64,000 nt of DNA from Malaciobacter pacificus (GTDB lineage: Bacteria > Campylobacterota > Campylobacteria > Campylobacterales > Arcobacteraceae). The translations under genes were made by a program, and so were the position numbers. Below the pieces are notes generated by a model. That model searched no databases. It saw only the letters and a program-made list of their open reading frames with translations, and was not told where the DNA came from. Positions 21,938 to 32,931 of the stretch are shown one piece after another. How positions within the stretch are numbered: the stretch's first letter is position 1; each line of letters opens with the position of its first letter. The DNA lies in contig NZ_CP035928.1 of the NCBI RefSeq assembly GCF_004214795.1, forward strand, positions 1,860,001 to 1,924,000. The letters run 5' to 3'.

Positions 21938-22327
21938 TTATCCATCTGTAACAAGTGCAACTTTAAAAAAACCTGCTTCTTTAACTGATTTTAAAATATA
22001 CATTACATCGTCATATTTTAATTCTCTATCAGCTCTAATATGAATTGGAGTTTGTTGATCTTTTCCTTTAGAAAATAGTAAAAAACTATCAGGAAAATTA
22101 TCAATTTGAACGGCTTTTTTATTAATTTTTACAACTCTATCTTTTGTAATAAAGATATCAATTTTTTTGAAATTTTGTACTTGTTGAGATTTACTTCCTT
22201 TTGGAAGATTAATAGGTTCTTCGAACTCTATAACAGGTGCAGTAACCATAAGTATTGCAAGTAATACTAACATAATATCAACTAAAGGAGTAATATTTAA
22301 ATCTGGTTTTTGATTAAAGTCATACAC
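21938..22327 (-). CDS. tolR: TolR/ExbD-family motor protein
   Basis: A 129-aa protein with a short cytosolic start, one TM (DIMLVLLAILMVTAPV) and a periplasmic domain. LNITPLVDIMLVLLAI carries the conserved membrane Asp used for proton movement. With TolQ it forms the proton-driven motor of the Tol-Pal system. ExbD and TolR are close; context decides. It starts 3 bp after tolQ and ends just before tolA. Confidence 0.92.
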   Translation of the reverse strand: MYDFNQKPDLNITPLVDIMLVLLAILMVTAPVIEFEEPINLPKGSKSQQVQNFKKIDIFITKDRVVKINKKAVQIDNFPDSFLLFSKGKDQQTPIHIRADRELKYDDVMYILKSVKEAGFFKVALVTDG

Positions 22328-22330
22328 AGA

Positions 22331-22891
22331 TTAACCCTTAGCAATTAAAATTTCAGACTGAGCCTTCAAATAAGTATTAAGTTCATATACTTTTCTAGTC
22401 ATTATTTGATGAAATGTATATGCAAAAATGGCAACAAAAATTCCAGCTGCTGTTGCTACTAAAGCTTCTGAAATAGCAGGTGCTATAATTGAAAAACCAA
22501 CTTTACTGTGACTTGAAAATTTAGCAAATGATTCTAATATTCCTACAACTGTTCCAAATAATCCAATAAATGGTGAAGTTGAGGCGATAATTGCTAACCA
22601 AGAAATTCCACTACTTGCATCTTTTATAATATTGATTTCACATGCATTTAATAACTCTTTCGATTTTATTCCACTAGTACATTTATTTAATTGTGATAAT
22701 GGTGAAAATGATGAATCTCTAGAAGTAAGTGATTCTAATGATTTTTGTTCATTTTTTAACATTGATGCTAATGCAAAATATCTATATAAAAAGATCCAGA
22801 ATGTAATAATAAGATATAGCGACAATAGCGCTAAAACTATGTAAGTTATAGCACTACTATTGCTTAAGTAATTTAGTATTGTGTTTGTCAT
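22331..22891 (-). CDS. tolQ: TolQ/ExbB-family motor protein
   Basis: A 186-aa membrane protein with three TMs: about 15-37, 95-120 (GISWLAIIASTSPFIGLFGT) and 135-160 (ISEALVATAAGIFVAIFAY). The MotA/TolQ/ExbB channel motif covers the last two. With TolR it forms the motor. It starts 8 bp after atpC, so the Tol genes are probably read through from the ATP synthase operon, an arrangement shared with Campylobacter. Confidence 0.93.
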   Translation of the reverse strand: MTNTILNYLSNSSAITYIVLALLSLYLIITFWIFLYRYFALASMLKNEQKSLESLTSRDSSFSPLSQLNKCTSGIKSKELLNACEINIIKDASSGISWLAIIASTSPFIGLFGTVVGILESFAKFSSHSKVGFSIIAPAISEALVATAAGIFVAIFAYTFHQIMTRKVYELNTYLKAQSEILIAKG

Positions 22892-22899
22892 AAGCTTTC

Positions 22900-23277
22900 T
22901 TACGCGAATGAATTTATTTTTGCTTCAACTGATGCCATAGAGATATTAGAATCCTTAACAGAATTTACTAAATCTTTTGCAGCCTCAATATTTTTAGCTA
23001 TTTCAGAGTCAGCCCCTGAAGTTAATGCAATAGCACCATCTGCTAATACATCTACAGTTTTTTCATCTACTTTAACATGTCCCCAGTTAATAGCAACAGC
23101 TTCAGTAGAATTCTCTTTTTCAATTACAATTACACCAACAGTTAATGAAGAAACTAATGCTGAGTGCCCTGGTAAAACTCCAAACTCACCCTCTTTTCCA
23201 GGTAAAGTTACAGTTTTCACTTCATCATTAAAAATTTCTCCATTAGGTGTAACGATTGATAATCTTAATTTATCCAT
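22900..23277 (-). CDS. atpC: ATP synthase F1 subunit epsilon
   Basis: A 125-aa subunit of the central stalk. The N-terminal beta-sandwich is clear (LRLSIVTPNGEIFNDEVKTV, LPGKEGEFGVLPGHSALVSSL); the C-terminal helical part is short. It regulates coupling and rotation with gamma. AAGG precedes the ATG 19 bp after atpD. It is the last ATP synthase gene, with tolQ 8 bp downstream. Confidence 0.95.
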   Translation of the reverse strand: MDKLRLSIVTPNGEIFNDEVKTVTLPGKEGEFGVLPGHSALVSSLTVGVIVIEKENSTEAVAINWGHVKVDEKTVDVLADGAIALTSGADSEIAKNIEAAKDLVNSVKDSNISMASVEAKINSFA

Positions 23278-23296
23278 GTTACGCCTTAATGGTTAA

Positions 23297-24709
<1,413 letters not shown>

Positions 24710-25597
24710 TTATTTTAATGCTTCAACACCACTGATAATCTCTATCAGCTCAGTTGTAATTGCAGCTTGTCTAGCTTTATTGTATTCAACAGTTAAACTA
24801 TTAACTCTATCTTTTGCGTTATTTGTAGCAGCTTCCATTGCTTGCATTCTTGCAGAATGTTCAGCAGCTAATGAATCAATTAATGCAAAATACATATTAA
24901 AGTCAATGTATTTTTCTGTTAACTCTTCTAATACTTCACTCTCATCATCAAGTGGTTCAATTTCTAACATAGATTCATTTTCAGTTGTCTCAACAGTTGG
25001 TAAGCTAATTGGTAACAATTCTCTTATTTTAATCTCTTGAGTTAACATGTTTAAAAATCCATTGTGAACTAATATAACTTTATCAGTTTCACCTGCTTGG
25101 AAACTCTTAACAGCACCGTCAATAAATTCAGATGCTCTATCATAATCAGGTGCAGAAGATAGATCACTAACTTTTTGTAATAACTCTTTACCTTGGAAAG
25201 AGAAGAAGTCAACCCCTTTTCTTCCTGCAACTCTAAGTCTTACATTTGTACCTTTAGATGATAATTCATCAATTAGTCTATTAACAGTTTTAATAGTTGC
25301 CATATTAAAACCACCACAAAGTCCTTTATCTGCAGTAACGAAAACGATATCTACAGTTTTTGGATTATCATTTTGAACAAATGCTCTTCCGATGTTTCCA
25401 TCATCTTGAACTTTGCTAACTTGATGTGCGATATCAGAAAGTACATCATTTATCTTACTTGCATAACTTTTAGCTTGCTCAGACAGTTGTCTAGTTCTAG
25501 TAAGTTTTGCAGAAGATACAAGCTTCATAGCTTTAGTTGTCTTCTGAGTATTTTTTACACTTCCAATTTTTAATTTAATTTCTTTTAAGTTAGCCAT
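24710..25597 (-). CDS. atpG: ATP synthase F1 subunit gamma
   Basis: A 295-aa rotor subunit. The N-terminal helix (LKEIKLKIGSVKNTQKTTKAM) and the C-terminal helix (MQAMEAATNNAKDRVN ... RQAAITTELIEIISG) form the coiled-coil shaft that turns inside the alpha3beta3 ring. DKGLCGGFN is the usual family motif. It starts 10 bp after atpA with AAGGA before the ATG. Confidence 0.97.
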   Translation of the reverse strand: MANLKEIKLKIGSVKNTQKTTKAMKLVSSAKLTRTRQLSEQAKSYASKINDVLSDIAHQVSKVQDDGNIGRAFVQNDNPKTVDIVFVTADKGLCGGFNMATIKTVNRLIDELSSKGTNVRLRVAGRKGVDFFSFQGKELLQKVSDLSSAPDYDRASEFIDGAVKSFQAGETDKVILVHNGFLNMLTQEIKIRELLPISLPTVETTENESMLEIEPLDDESEVLEELTEKYIDFNMYFALIDSLAAEHSARMQAMEAATNNAKDRVNSLTVEYNKARQAAITTELIEIISGVEALK

Positions 25598-25607
25598 TTG
25601 CTAATCC

Positions 25608-27125
25608 TTACTTTGCATTAAAAACTGTTTTAAACTCTTCTAATGCTGCTTTTAACTCAGCTTCAGTCTCATCATCAATTTTTTGTTTAGACTTAATAGC
25701 ATCTAAAATATTTTGGTGTTTTTGCTCAAAGTAAGCATGTAACTCATCTTCGAATCTTACAACATCACCAACAGCGATGTCATTTAAATAACCTTTAGTA
25801 CCAGCGTAAATAATTACAACTTGTTTTTCAATAACTAATGGCTTATTAACACCTTGTTTTAATACTTCAACCATTCTTTGACCTAATTCAAGCTCTCTTC
25901 TTGTAGCTTCATCTAAATCAGATGCGAATTGTGCGAATGCTTCAAGCTCTCTATATTGTGCTAAAGATAATTTTAAAGTACCAGCAACTTGCTTAGTAGC
26001 TTTAATTTGTGCTGCTCCACCAACTCTTGATACAGATAAACCTACGTTAATAGCTGGTCTAATACCTGAGTTAAATAAGTTAGTTTCTAAGAAAATTTGT
26101 CCATCAGTAATAGAAATTACGTTTGTTGGAACGTATGCTGCAACGTCTCCCGCTTGAGTTTCAATGATTGGTAATGCAGTCATAGAACCAGCACCCTTCT
26201 CATCTGACATTTTAGCAGCTCTTTCTAATAATCTTGAGTGTAGATAGAATACATCCCCTGGGTAAGCTTCTCTACCTGGAGGTCTTCTTAATAATAAAGA
26301 CATTTCTCTATATGCAACTGCGTGTTTTGATAAATCATCATAGATAATTAATGCATGTTTTGCATTATCTCTGAAGTACTCACCAATTGTAACACCTGTA
26401 TATGGAGCTAAGAATTGTAATGCAGAAGAATCAGAAGCACCAGCGTTAACAACGATAGTGTAATCCATTGCACCAGACTCTTCTAAAGTTCTAACAACAG
26501 AAGCAACTGAAGATGATTTTTGTCCTATAGCAACATAAATACAAACTACATCTTCACCTTTTTGGTTAAGAATTGTATCGATTGCAACTGTAGTTTTACC
26601 AGTTTGTCTATCACCAATAATAAGCTCTCTTTGCCCTCTTCCGATTGGAACTAATGCATCAATAGCTTTAATACCAGTTTGTAATGGCTCATGAACAGAT
26701 TTTCTAGCCATGATTCCTGGAGCTTTTTCTTCAACAAATCTTGATTCAGCAGCTTCAATTGCACCTTTACCATCAATAGGCTCACCTAATGCATTTACAA
26801 CTCTACCGATCATTGCATCACCAACTGGAGTTTCTAAAAGTTTACCAAGTCTCTTACAAGAAGAACCTTCTCTTAAACCTTCACCTTTTCCAAGTACAAC
26901 GATACCTACTGAAGACTCTTCTAAGTTTGAAGCAAGACCTCTCTCACCATTTTCAAACTCTACAATCTCACCAGCCATAACATTTTTAAGTCCGTAAACT
27001 TGAGCAATACCATCTGCAAAAGAGATGATCTTACCTGTTTCATTAACATCTACACTTAATTCAAAGTTATCAATTCTTTCTTTGATGATTGAACTGATTT
27101 CATCTGCTTGAATTTTTGCACCCAT
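25608..27125 (-). CDS. atpA: ATP synthase F1 subunit alpha
   Basis: A 505-aa non-catalytic nucleotide-binding subunit of normal length. Walker A GDRQTGKT (about 169-176), [23 protein letters not shown] and the [13 protein letters not shown] signature with the arginine finger are intact. AAAGGAG precedes the ATG, 22 bp after atpH. It forms the F1 head with beta. Confidence 0.98.
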   Translation of the reverse strand: MGAKIQADEISSIIKERIDNFELSVDVNETGKIISFADGIAQVYGLKNVMAGEIVEFENGERGLASNLEESSVGIVVLGKGEGLREGSSCKRLGKLLETPVGDAMIGRVVNALGEPIDGKGAIEAAESRFVEEKAPGIMARKSVHEPLQTGIKAIDALVPIGRGQRELIIGDRQTGKTTVAIDTILNQKGEDVVCIYVAIGQKSSSVASVVRTLEESGAMDYTIVVNAGASDSSALQFLAPYTGVTIGEYFRDNAKHALIIYDDLSKHAVAYREMSLLLRRPPGREAYPGDVFYLHSRLLERAAKMSDEKGAGSMTALPIIETQAGDVAAYVPTNVISITDGQIFLETNLFNSGIRPAINVGLSVSRVGGAAQIKATKQVAGTLKLSLAQYRELEAFAQFASDLDEATRRELELGQRMVEVLKQGVNKPLVIEKQVVIIYAGTKGYLNDIAVGDVVRFEDELHAYFEQKHQNILDAIKSKQKIDDETEAELKAALEEFKTVFNAK

Positions 27126-27147
27126 TCAATTTTCTCCTTTATAAGTT

Positions 27148-27678
27148 CTAAACTGCTTTTAAAATATGATCAATCATTTGTGATTTTAATCTCTCTTTAG
27201 AGAAAGAGATTTCAACCCCAAGTCCATCAATATCTACTTTAATCCCATCATAATCACAAACATTTTGAGATAATGATAACTTAACGTCAAATTTTTTACT
27301 AAATTGTTCTTCTATTGAAGAGATATAATCTTTTGAAAGTTCATTATTTGTATAAACAACACCAACATAAGTATTATTCATTGCAGCTAATTGAACTTTT
27401 AACTCTTTAGCAATCTCAGGAAGTAGTCCTAATCTTCTTTTTTCACCAAGTAATTTGATAAAATTAACAAAAGTCTCATCAGCTTTCTTAATAAAAGATG
27501 TAACTAGTTCAACTTTTTGACTATCATTAACTTCAGGAGAAGAAACAATAGAATTAAATTTATCATCAGCGAATGCTGAAGAAATCACATTTAAATTTTC
27601 ACTCAATACAATAACAGCATTAGTATCTCTTCCATCAACTAAAGCTTTTACGTATCTTTTTGCCACTAAATTACTCAT
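27148..27678 (-). CDS. atpH: ATP synthase F1 subunit delta
   Basis: A 176-aa stator subunit that joins the b/b' stalk to the alpha subunits. The N-terminal helical domain (VAKRYVKALVDG) and the C-terminal part (SLSQNVCDYDGIKVDIDGLG) fit the OSCP/delta family; the usual GS.R...L pattern is weaker, as often in this phylum. Its ATG shares bases with the atpF stop (TAATG). Confidence 0.92.
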   Translation of the reverse strand: MSNLVAKRYVKALVDGRDTNAVIVLSENLNVISSAFADDKFNSIVSSPEVNDSQKVELVTSFIKKADETFVNFIKLLGEKRRLGLLPEIAKELKVQLAAMNNTYVGVVYTNNELSKDYISSIEEQFSKKFDVKLSLSQNVCDYDGIKVDIDGLGVEISFSKERLKSQMIDHILKAV

Positions 27679-28196
27679 TACGCTACCTTTTTAAGAACAA
27701 TATTTGCTAACTCATCTTGAGTTAATTTAATATTATCTGATTTTAATAGCTCTTCAAGAACTTCAGCAACAATTATTCTTTTTGCTTTTGATGTTTCAAC
27801 TTTCATTGCTTCTTCTAGATTTCTCTGTAAATTAGCAATATCAGAATCAACTCCAACTGCAACTTTTTGCTTGATAGAATCAACGTCAGCTTTAGCACCT
27901 TCTACAATTTCAGCTGCTAATTTTTTAGCATCATCTAACTGTTTTTGAGCTTCTGCCATTTTATCTTGTGATGCTTTTAAAGTATCTTGTACTTTATCAA
28001 GTTCAGCTTGGATACCTAATGATCTTTCAGCAAAAAATGCTTTAATTTTATCAGCAAGTAAATACCATAAAATTCCAGCAAATATTATAAAGTTAACGGT
28101 TCTTTGTACGATATCGTAATCAGTTTCCGCACCTTCACTACTAGCAAATACTGCCACTGGAGCTAATGCTAACCCAAGTAATAAAAATTTTTTCAT
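27678..28196 (-). CDS. atpF: ATP synthase F0 subunit b
   Basis: A 172-aa stator subunit. A cleavable-looking N-terminal segment (FLLLGLALAPVAVFA) precedes the true TM (TVNFIIFAGILWYLLADKI, about 32-50), followed by a long Lys/Ala/Glu helix. The extra N-terminal hydrophobic segment is, from memory, common in Campylobacterota b subunits. It starts 10 bp after atpF' with AAGGGG before the ATG. The a and c subunits are not in this window. Confidence 0.92.
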   Translation of the reverse strand: MKKFLLLGLALAPVAVFASSEGAETDYDIVQRTVNFIIFAGILWYLLADKIKAFFAERSLGIQAELDKVQDTLKASQDKMAEAQKQLDDAKKLAAEIVEGAKADVDSIKQKVAVGVDSDIANLQRNLEEAMKVETSKAKRIIVAEVLEELLKSDNIKLTQDELANIVLKKVA

Positions 28197-28206
28197 CCAA
28201 TTCCCC

Positions 28207-28629
28207 TTAAATTGAGCTAAGCTTAGCTTTTAAGCTCTCATTAAATTGAGGCATTGTAGATACTAAAGACTCTTTTAAAGCTTTAGTTTCATCTTGTAGA
28301 TTTTTAGCAAATTCAGAAGATTTTGCTTCTAAATCAGCTTTTGCACTAGCTAGTTTAGCGTCTGCCGTATCTTTTGCTTCCTTATAAGCTTGTTCCCTAA
28401 TACCAGCTGCTTCTTTTTTAGCATTAGAAATGATTTCATTTGCTTCTGCTAACAAACCATCCACATCAGCACCGTTTGATTTTGCATCTTCTAAATCTTT
28501 AGAAATAGATTCCGCTCTCTCATCCATGTGCTTAAGTAAAGGCTTAAATAGACAACTGTTTAGTCTAGCAACAACTAAAAGAAAGATGATACCAGAACTA
28601 AGTAACAATACAGGACTTATGTCTAACAT
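28207..28629 (-). CDS. atpF': ATP synthase F0 subunit b' (second b-type subunit)
   Basis: A 140-aa b-type subunit with one N-terminal TM (PVLLLSSGIIFLLVVARL) and a long coiled-coil helix rich in Ala, Lys and Glu. Paired b and b' subunits form a heterodimeric stator, as in photosynthetic bacteria and Campylobacterota. GGAGGAATGA precedes the ATG. A 119-bp gap separates it from parB, with a possible TACAAT box at about 28676-28681, so the ATP synthase operon may have a promoter here (weak). Confidence 0.88.
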   Translation of the reverse strand: MLDISPVLLLSSGIIFLLVVARLNSCLFKPLLKHMDERAESISKDLEDAKSNGADVDGLLAEANEIISNAKKEAAGIREQAYKEAKDTADAKLASAKADLEAKSSEFAKNLQDETKALKESLVSTMPQFNESLKAKLSSI

Positions 28630-28748
28630 TCATTCCTCCATATTTTTTACAGTTTAGTTTAACTAAAACTCATACATTGTACCAAAGCAAAATATAAATT
28701 TTTATTAAAGGAAAAAATTACGTTTTAAATTTTTAGATTTTGTTACTA

Positions 28749-29600
28749 TTAGATATTAAAATAGTGTGATAGTTTCTCAATATCCTCTTGAGATTTAATT
28801 TCAATTTTTAAATAATTCTTTTCTGCTTTGACTTTTAGGTCATTAGCTTTTAATGTTTTAACTACTTCATTTAGTGGATTAAAATCAAAATTGATAGTCT
28901 TTTTGTCTTTTTTTACTTGTTTAGAATCTTTTCCTTTCAATTCTTTAACTAAATTCTCAGTTTCTCTTACAGAAAGTTTTTGACCAACAATAGAATCTGC
29001 AACTATTTTTTGTTCATTATCACTCAGGCCAAGCATAACTTTTGCATGTCCTGCACTAATTTTGTTAGTTGCTAATAATTGTTGTACATATGAGTTTAAT
29101 TGTAACAGTCTTAAAGTATTTGTAATAGAACTTCTACTTTTGAAAACTCTTTTTGAAAGTTCATCATGTGTAATTGAGTGTTCATTAATTAATTGAGCAT
29201 AACAAAATGCTAATTCTATAACATTTAAATCATCTCTTTGAATGTTTTCAATTAGTGCTAATTCTCTTAATTTAAATTTTTCAACATCTAAAACAATTGC
29301 ACTAATTTCATCAATAAGAGCTAATTTATGGGCTCGTAATCTTCTTTCACCTGAAATTAATGTATAAGTTTCATCATCATTTTCAATAACTGCTATTGGT
29401 TGTAGTAAACCATGCTCTTTGATAGACTCACTTAACTCTTTTAATTTTTCTTCATCAAAAATTTTTCTTGGTTGATTAGGATTAACTTTAATAGTGTTAA
29501 CATCTATTTTTTTTACACCAGATTTATTTTTACTATTTGAACTTTCATATGCACTTTCAACCTCTCCTAGTAATTCCCCTAAACCTCTACCTAATGCCAT
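28749..29600 (-). CDS. parB: Chromosome-partitioning protein ParB
   Basis: A 283-aa ParB/Spo0J protein of normal length. The CTP-binding ParB/Srx domain shows NPNQPRKIFDEEKL, ELSESIKEHGLLQPIAV, ISGERRLRAHKLA and ENIQRDDLNVIE; then a helix-turn-helix (LSKRVFKSRSSITNTLRLLQL) and a C-terminal dimerisation domain. It loads on parS sites and works with ParA in origin segregation. I find no parS-like TGTTTCACGTGAAACA sequence in the window. It starts 20 bp after parA. Confidence 0.95.
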   Translation of the reverse strand: MALGRGLGELLGEVESAYESSNSKNKSGVKKIDVNTIKVNPNQPRKIFDEEKLKELSESIKEHGLLQPIAVIENDDETYTLISGERRLRAHKLALIDEISAIVLDVEKFKLRELALIENIQRDDLNVIELAFCYAQLINEHSITHDELSKRVFKSRSSITNTLRLLQLNSYVQQLLATNKISAGHAKVMLGLSDNEQKIVADSIVGQKLSVRETENLVKELKGKDSKQVKKDKKTINFDFNPLNEVVKTLKANDLKVKAEKNYLKIEIKSQEDIEKLSHYFNI

Positions 29601-29620
29601 AAATATTTCCTATATTAAAA

Positions 29621-30397
29621 TTAACCAGCAATTGCTTTTGCTAGATTTGTATAAGCTTTTGTACCAGTAGCAGCCGCATCATATAACATAATTGGTTTAC
29701 CAAAACTTGGACTCTCTGCAAGTTTGATATTTCTTGGTATAACCACATAAGAATCTGAATCAACTTTAAATAATTTTGTCTCAAAATGTTGTGCAAGATC
29801 TGCAAAAACCTGTTTTGATAAGTTATTTTGAGAACTATACATAGTAGGTAAAAACCCTCTAATATGTAAAGATTTATTAATTGTTTGTTTAATTAATTTT
29901 ATTGTATTTAATAATTGTGCTAAACCTTCAAGAGCAAAAAACTCACATTGAATTGGTATTAAAACAGAGTTTGATGCACTTAAAGTATTTATAGTAATTG
30001 GTCCAAGTGCAGGAGGTGAATCAATAATAATATAATCATAATCTTTTTTAATTGGATCAATTTTTCTTTTTAAAACTAGTTCTCTTTCTTTAGTATTTTT
30101 ATAGAACTCTTTTTCAATTCCAACTAAACCAATATTTGATGGAGCTACTTTTAAATTTTCTATTTCTGAATCTAAAATTATTTCATTTAATTCTTTAGTT
30201 CCTAGCATTACATGATAAATATTATATTCATATGTATCTCTATGGAAACCTAAAGATGTTGTTGCATTTGCTTGAGGGTCTGCGTCAATTAATAATACTT
30301 TCTTACCTTCTAATGCAAGTGCTGCACTTAAATTAACTGCTGTAGTAGTCTTGCCTACTCCACCCTTTTGATTAGCTATTGATATTACTTCTGTCAT
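29621..30397 (-). CDS. parA: Chromosome-partitioning ATPase ParA/Soj
   Basis: A 258-aa ParA ATPase. The deviant Walker A KGGVGKTTTAVNLSAALA (about residues 11-28), LLIDADPQANAT and DYIIIDSPPALGP are intact. It forms nucleotide-dependent gradients that move ParB-parS complexes. It has no N-terminal DNA-binding extension, so it is the chromosomal Soj type. Its ATG overlaps the birA stop by 4 bp. Confidence 0.96.
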   Translation of the reverse strand: MTEVISIANQKGGVGKTTTAVNLSAALALEGKKVLLIDADPQANATTSLGFHRDTYEYNIYHVMLGTKELNEIILDSEIENLKVAPSNIGLVGIEKEFYKNTKERELVLKRKIDPIKKDYDYIIIDSPPALGPITINTLSASNSVLIPIQCEFFALEGLAQLLNTIKLIKQTINKSLHIRGFLPTMYSSQNNLSKQVFADLAQHFETKLFKVDSDSYVVIPRNIKLAESPSFGKPIMLYDAAATGTKAYTNLAKAIAG

Positions 30398-31029
30398 CTT
30401 AAACTAAATACCTTTTTATTGTTTACTTGTATAGAGCCATCTTTATTTAACACTGAATTTTTTAAAGAGATTTTCTCATTTTCAATGGTTGTTTTAAAAT
30501 TCTGACTAAAAGCGTATTCTATCTTAAAATCTCTAAAAATTTCCTTCCAAGAAATCTTTTCTTCTATTTTACTGAAATAGTTTTTTAAAGTTAAATCTGC
30601 ATTGATATCTATATCTAACTTTCCATACTCTTTACTAACTTCTAACAAGTTCAAACCTATTCCACAATAAATAAGATTTTGATTCATTGTAGTAATAGTT
30701 CCTCCAATTTTTTTATCGTTCACATAAAAATCATTAGGCCACTTAAGCCAAACATTTGAACCAAACTCTTTTAGAACTATTTTTAAAAGAAATGAAAAAT
30801 ATATTGATGCACTTTGTATTTGAAGATCATTTGGAAGTTCATTTTTATCTAAAACAAATGAAAAAAATAGATTACCTTTTTTCCCATTCCAAGAATTACC
30901 TCTACTACCTATGCCATCTGTTTGATTGTCTGTTACAATACAAATCGGTACTTCATAACCATTTGATTTTATAAACTCTTTTAAGAATTTTTGTGTTGAA
31001 TCAACTTTATCTAATTTAATAATATGCAT
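30394..31029 (-). CDS. birA: Biotin--[acetyl-CoA-carboxylase] ligase (short BirA)
   Basis: A 211-aa ligase with the catalytic domain only: there is no N-terminal DNA-binding domain, so it should not act as a biotin repressor. VDSTQKFLKEF, TDGIGSRGNSWNGKKGNLFFS (the biotinyl-AMP loop) and WLKWPNDFYVNDKKIGG are diagnostic. The C-terminal domain is reduced. It activates acetyl-CoA carboxylase by biotin attachment. It overlaps parA by 4 bp and is divergent from the AEC permease gene 62 bp away. Confidence 0.92.
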   Translation of the reverse strand: MHIIKLDKVDSTQKFLKEFIKSNGYEVPICIVTDNQTDGIGSRGNSWNGKKGNLFFSFVLDKNELPNDLQIQSASIYFSFLLKIVLKEFGSNVWLKWPNDFYVNDKKIGGTITTMNQNLIYCGIGLNLLEVSKEYGKLDIDINADLTLKNYFSKIEEKISWKEIFRDFKIEYAFSQNFKTTIENEKISLKNSVLNKDGSIQVNNKKVFSLR

Positions 31030-31091
31030 TTTTGATTATACATAATATAATTACAAGATTTTATTAAATATAATTTTATAAAAAGGTTTCC

Positions 31092-31985
31092 ATGTTAGAT
31101 CCAGTTTTACCTATAGCAATATACTTGGCTTTAGGATATGTTTTTAAATTAATTTATCAAGATAACTCAAAACAATTAATTGAGTTCATTATCTATTTTT
31201 CACTTCCATCAATTGTATTTTCAAAAATTTATCCACTTGTATTAGATGAAAAAATACTTGGTTTAATTTTAATGTTTATTGGATTTATTTTATTTAATTT
31301 AACTTTAGCATATTTTGTTGGTAAAGCAATGAAATTAAGTAGATTACTATTAGCTACATTCATGATTATGGCAACATTTGGTAATACTTCTTTTATTGGT
31401 TTTTCATATATTGATGCATTTTATGGACAAGATTATATTGTATATGGTTTAATTTACGATTTATTTGGGTCATTTTTATTATTAGTTTCTATAGGAATGT
31501 TTATAATTACATGGGGAAGTGGAAGAAAAAATAGTATTAATTCTATTTTCAAATCAATATTCTTATTTCCACCAACTATTATGTTTTTTGTCACAGTTAT
31601 TGCAAAGAACTTTGAAGTTCCAAATTTTTTAATACTTACAAGTGAAACATTAGGAGCAACACTTGTTCCCATTGCAATGATTGCAATTGGAATGAAGTTA
31701 GAATTAAAACATATATTTGTTAAGTTCCATGTAGTTACAATGGCTATGTTATTGAAAATGATTGTTGTTCCAATAATTGTATTAATTGGATTCCAGATAT
31801 TCTATGGAATTGACCAAACTTGGGTAAAAGTTACAATTATAGAGGTTGCAATGCCCCCTATGACCATGGCAACAGTCTTAGCTATAAAAGGTGGTCTTGA
31901 TGAAAAAGTGGCTATCAACTCACTAGTTTTAGGAGTATTATTAAGTCTTATTACAATTACAACTTATGTTAATTATCTAGCTTAA
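31092..31985 (+). CDS. AEC-family (auxin efflux carrier-like) membrane transporter
   Basis: A 297-aa polytopic protein with about ten TMs in two inverted halves. The PF03547 pattern is clear: a start with PVLPIAIYLALGYV, a GNTSFIG segment in the first half, and LGATLVPIAMIAIGMKLE and EVAMPPMTMATVLAIKGGLD in the second. Family members export or import carboxylates such as malonate or malate; the substrate here is unknown. It is on the plus strand between birA and fmt, which adjoin in Campylobacter, so it interrupts a conserved block. Its stop lies inside a palindrome shared with the fmt end. Confidence 0.85.
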   Translation: MLDPVLPIAIYLALGYVFKLIYQDNSKQLIEFIIYFSLPSIVFSKIYPLVLDEKILGLILMFIGFILFNLTLAYFVGKAMKLSRLLLATFMIMATFGNTSFIGFSYIDAFYGQDYIVYGLIYDLFGSFLLLVSIGMFIITWGSGRKNSINSIFKSIFLFPPTIMFFVTVIAKNFEVPNFLILTSETLGATLVPIAMIAIGMKLELKHIFVKFHVVTMAMLLKMIVVPIIVLIGFQIFYGIDQTWVKVTIIEVAMPPMTMATVLAIKGGLDEKVAINSLVLGVLLSLITITTYVNYLA

Positions 31986-31997
31986 TTAACATAAGTT
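31961..31997. terminator. Palindrome between convergent AEC and fmt genes
   Basis: Perfect 14-bp stem AACTTATGTTAATT/AATTAACATAAGTT with a 9-nt loop. It covers the stop codon of the AEC gene (31983-31985) and ends two bases before the fmt stop. It has no strong T run, so it may terminate both sides weakly. Confidence 0.5.
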
Positions 31998-31998
31998 G

Positions 31999-32919
31999 CT
32001 AACTTAAAATACTGCCTAATTCTAATCTCTGTCCTCTAATATAATCAGTTGACTTTATAGCTTTTTTTGATGGAGCTTGAATTGTAGCTATTTTTAAAGA
32101 ACCTTTATTACATCCAACTACAATAAAATCATTTTGGATATCTAATATTTCACCCTTTTTATTATTAGAGTTTGTTTCAAATAGTTTAATATCTTTAATT
32201 TTTAAACCTGATTCTAAAAATACACCGGGCCAAAAAGAGTATGCTTTATATTTTAAATAAAGTTTCTTTGCATCAGTAAAATCAACCAATCCATCTTCTT
32301 TTTTAATTTTTTTACAAAAACTAACTTCTGATTCATTTTGTTTTATTGGTTTTATATTTTCAAAATTATCTAAGGTATTAATTGTTAATTCTGCTGCAAT
32401 AGTAGATAATTTACTGAAAGCTTCAATCACTTCCATTGTTGGAGAAATTTTTAAATATTGAAGTCCTAAAATATCTCCACTATCAAGTCCCTCTTCCATT
32501 AACATAGATGTTACACCTGTATATCTATCATCATTTAAAAGAGCCTCTTGAATTGGGCTTGCACCTCTATATTTAGGAAGTAATGATGCATGAAGATTTA
32601 TGCAAGGAGCAATATTAAGTATCTCTTTTGGTAAGATTTGACCATAAGCAGCAACTATTATAAAATCTGGCTTCAAGTCTATAATTTGCTGTCTAGCTTC
32701 TTGATTTCCTCTTAGTTTTAAAGGTTGGTATATTGGTAATTCAATATTCTCATCAATACAATATTGCTTAATATGAGGTGGAGTTAAAATTTGTTTTCTA
32801 CCAACTGGTTTATCAGGTTGAGTAAACAGTCCTACCAATTCATAATTACTCTCAACTAGTTTTTTAAAAATAGTTGTGGCGTAATCAGGTGTTCCCATAA
32901 ATAGAATTCTTTTACTCAT
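31999..32919 (-). CDS. fmt: Methionyl-tRNA formyltransferase
   Basis: A 306-aa enzyme of normal length that formylates initiator Met-tRNA using 10-formyl-THF. MGTPDYATTIFKKL, LFTQPDKPVGRKQ, NLHASLLPKYRGASPIQ (catalytic Asn/His) and the Asp of GLDSGDILG are conserved. The C-terminal domain (about 205-306) includes KAYSFWPGVFLESGLKIK. It starts 12 bp after proB and is last in the rplU-to-fmt block. Confidence 0.95.
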   Translation of the reverse strand: MSKRILFMGTPDYATTIFKKLVESNYELVGLFTQPDKPVGRKQILTPPHIKQYCIDENIELPIYQPLKLRGNQEARQQIIDLKPDFIIVAAYGQILPKEILNIAPCINLHASLLPKYRGASPIQEALLNDDRYTGVTSMLMEEGLDSGDILGLQYLKISPTMEVIEAFSKLSTIAAELTINTLDNFENIKPIKQNESEVSFCKKIKKEDGLVDFTDAKKLYLKYKAYSFWPGVFLESGLKIKDIKLFETNSNNKKGEILDIQNDFIVVGCNKGSLKIATIQAPSKKAIKSTDYIRGQRLELGSILS

Positions 32920-32931
32920 TATTAAATATCC

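Noticed and set aside
28749-30397. parS site close to parAB
   Set aside because: No TGTTTCACGTGAAACA-like 16-mer was seen here or elsewhere in the window.
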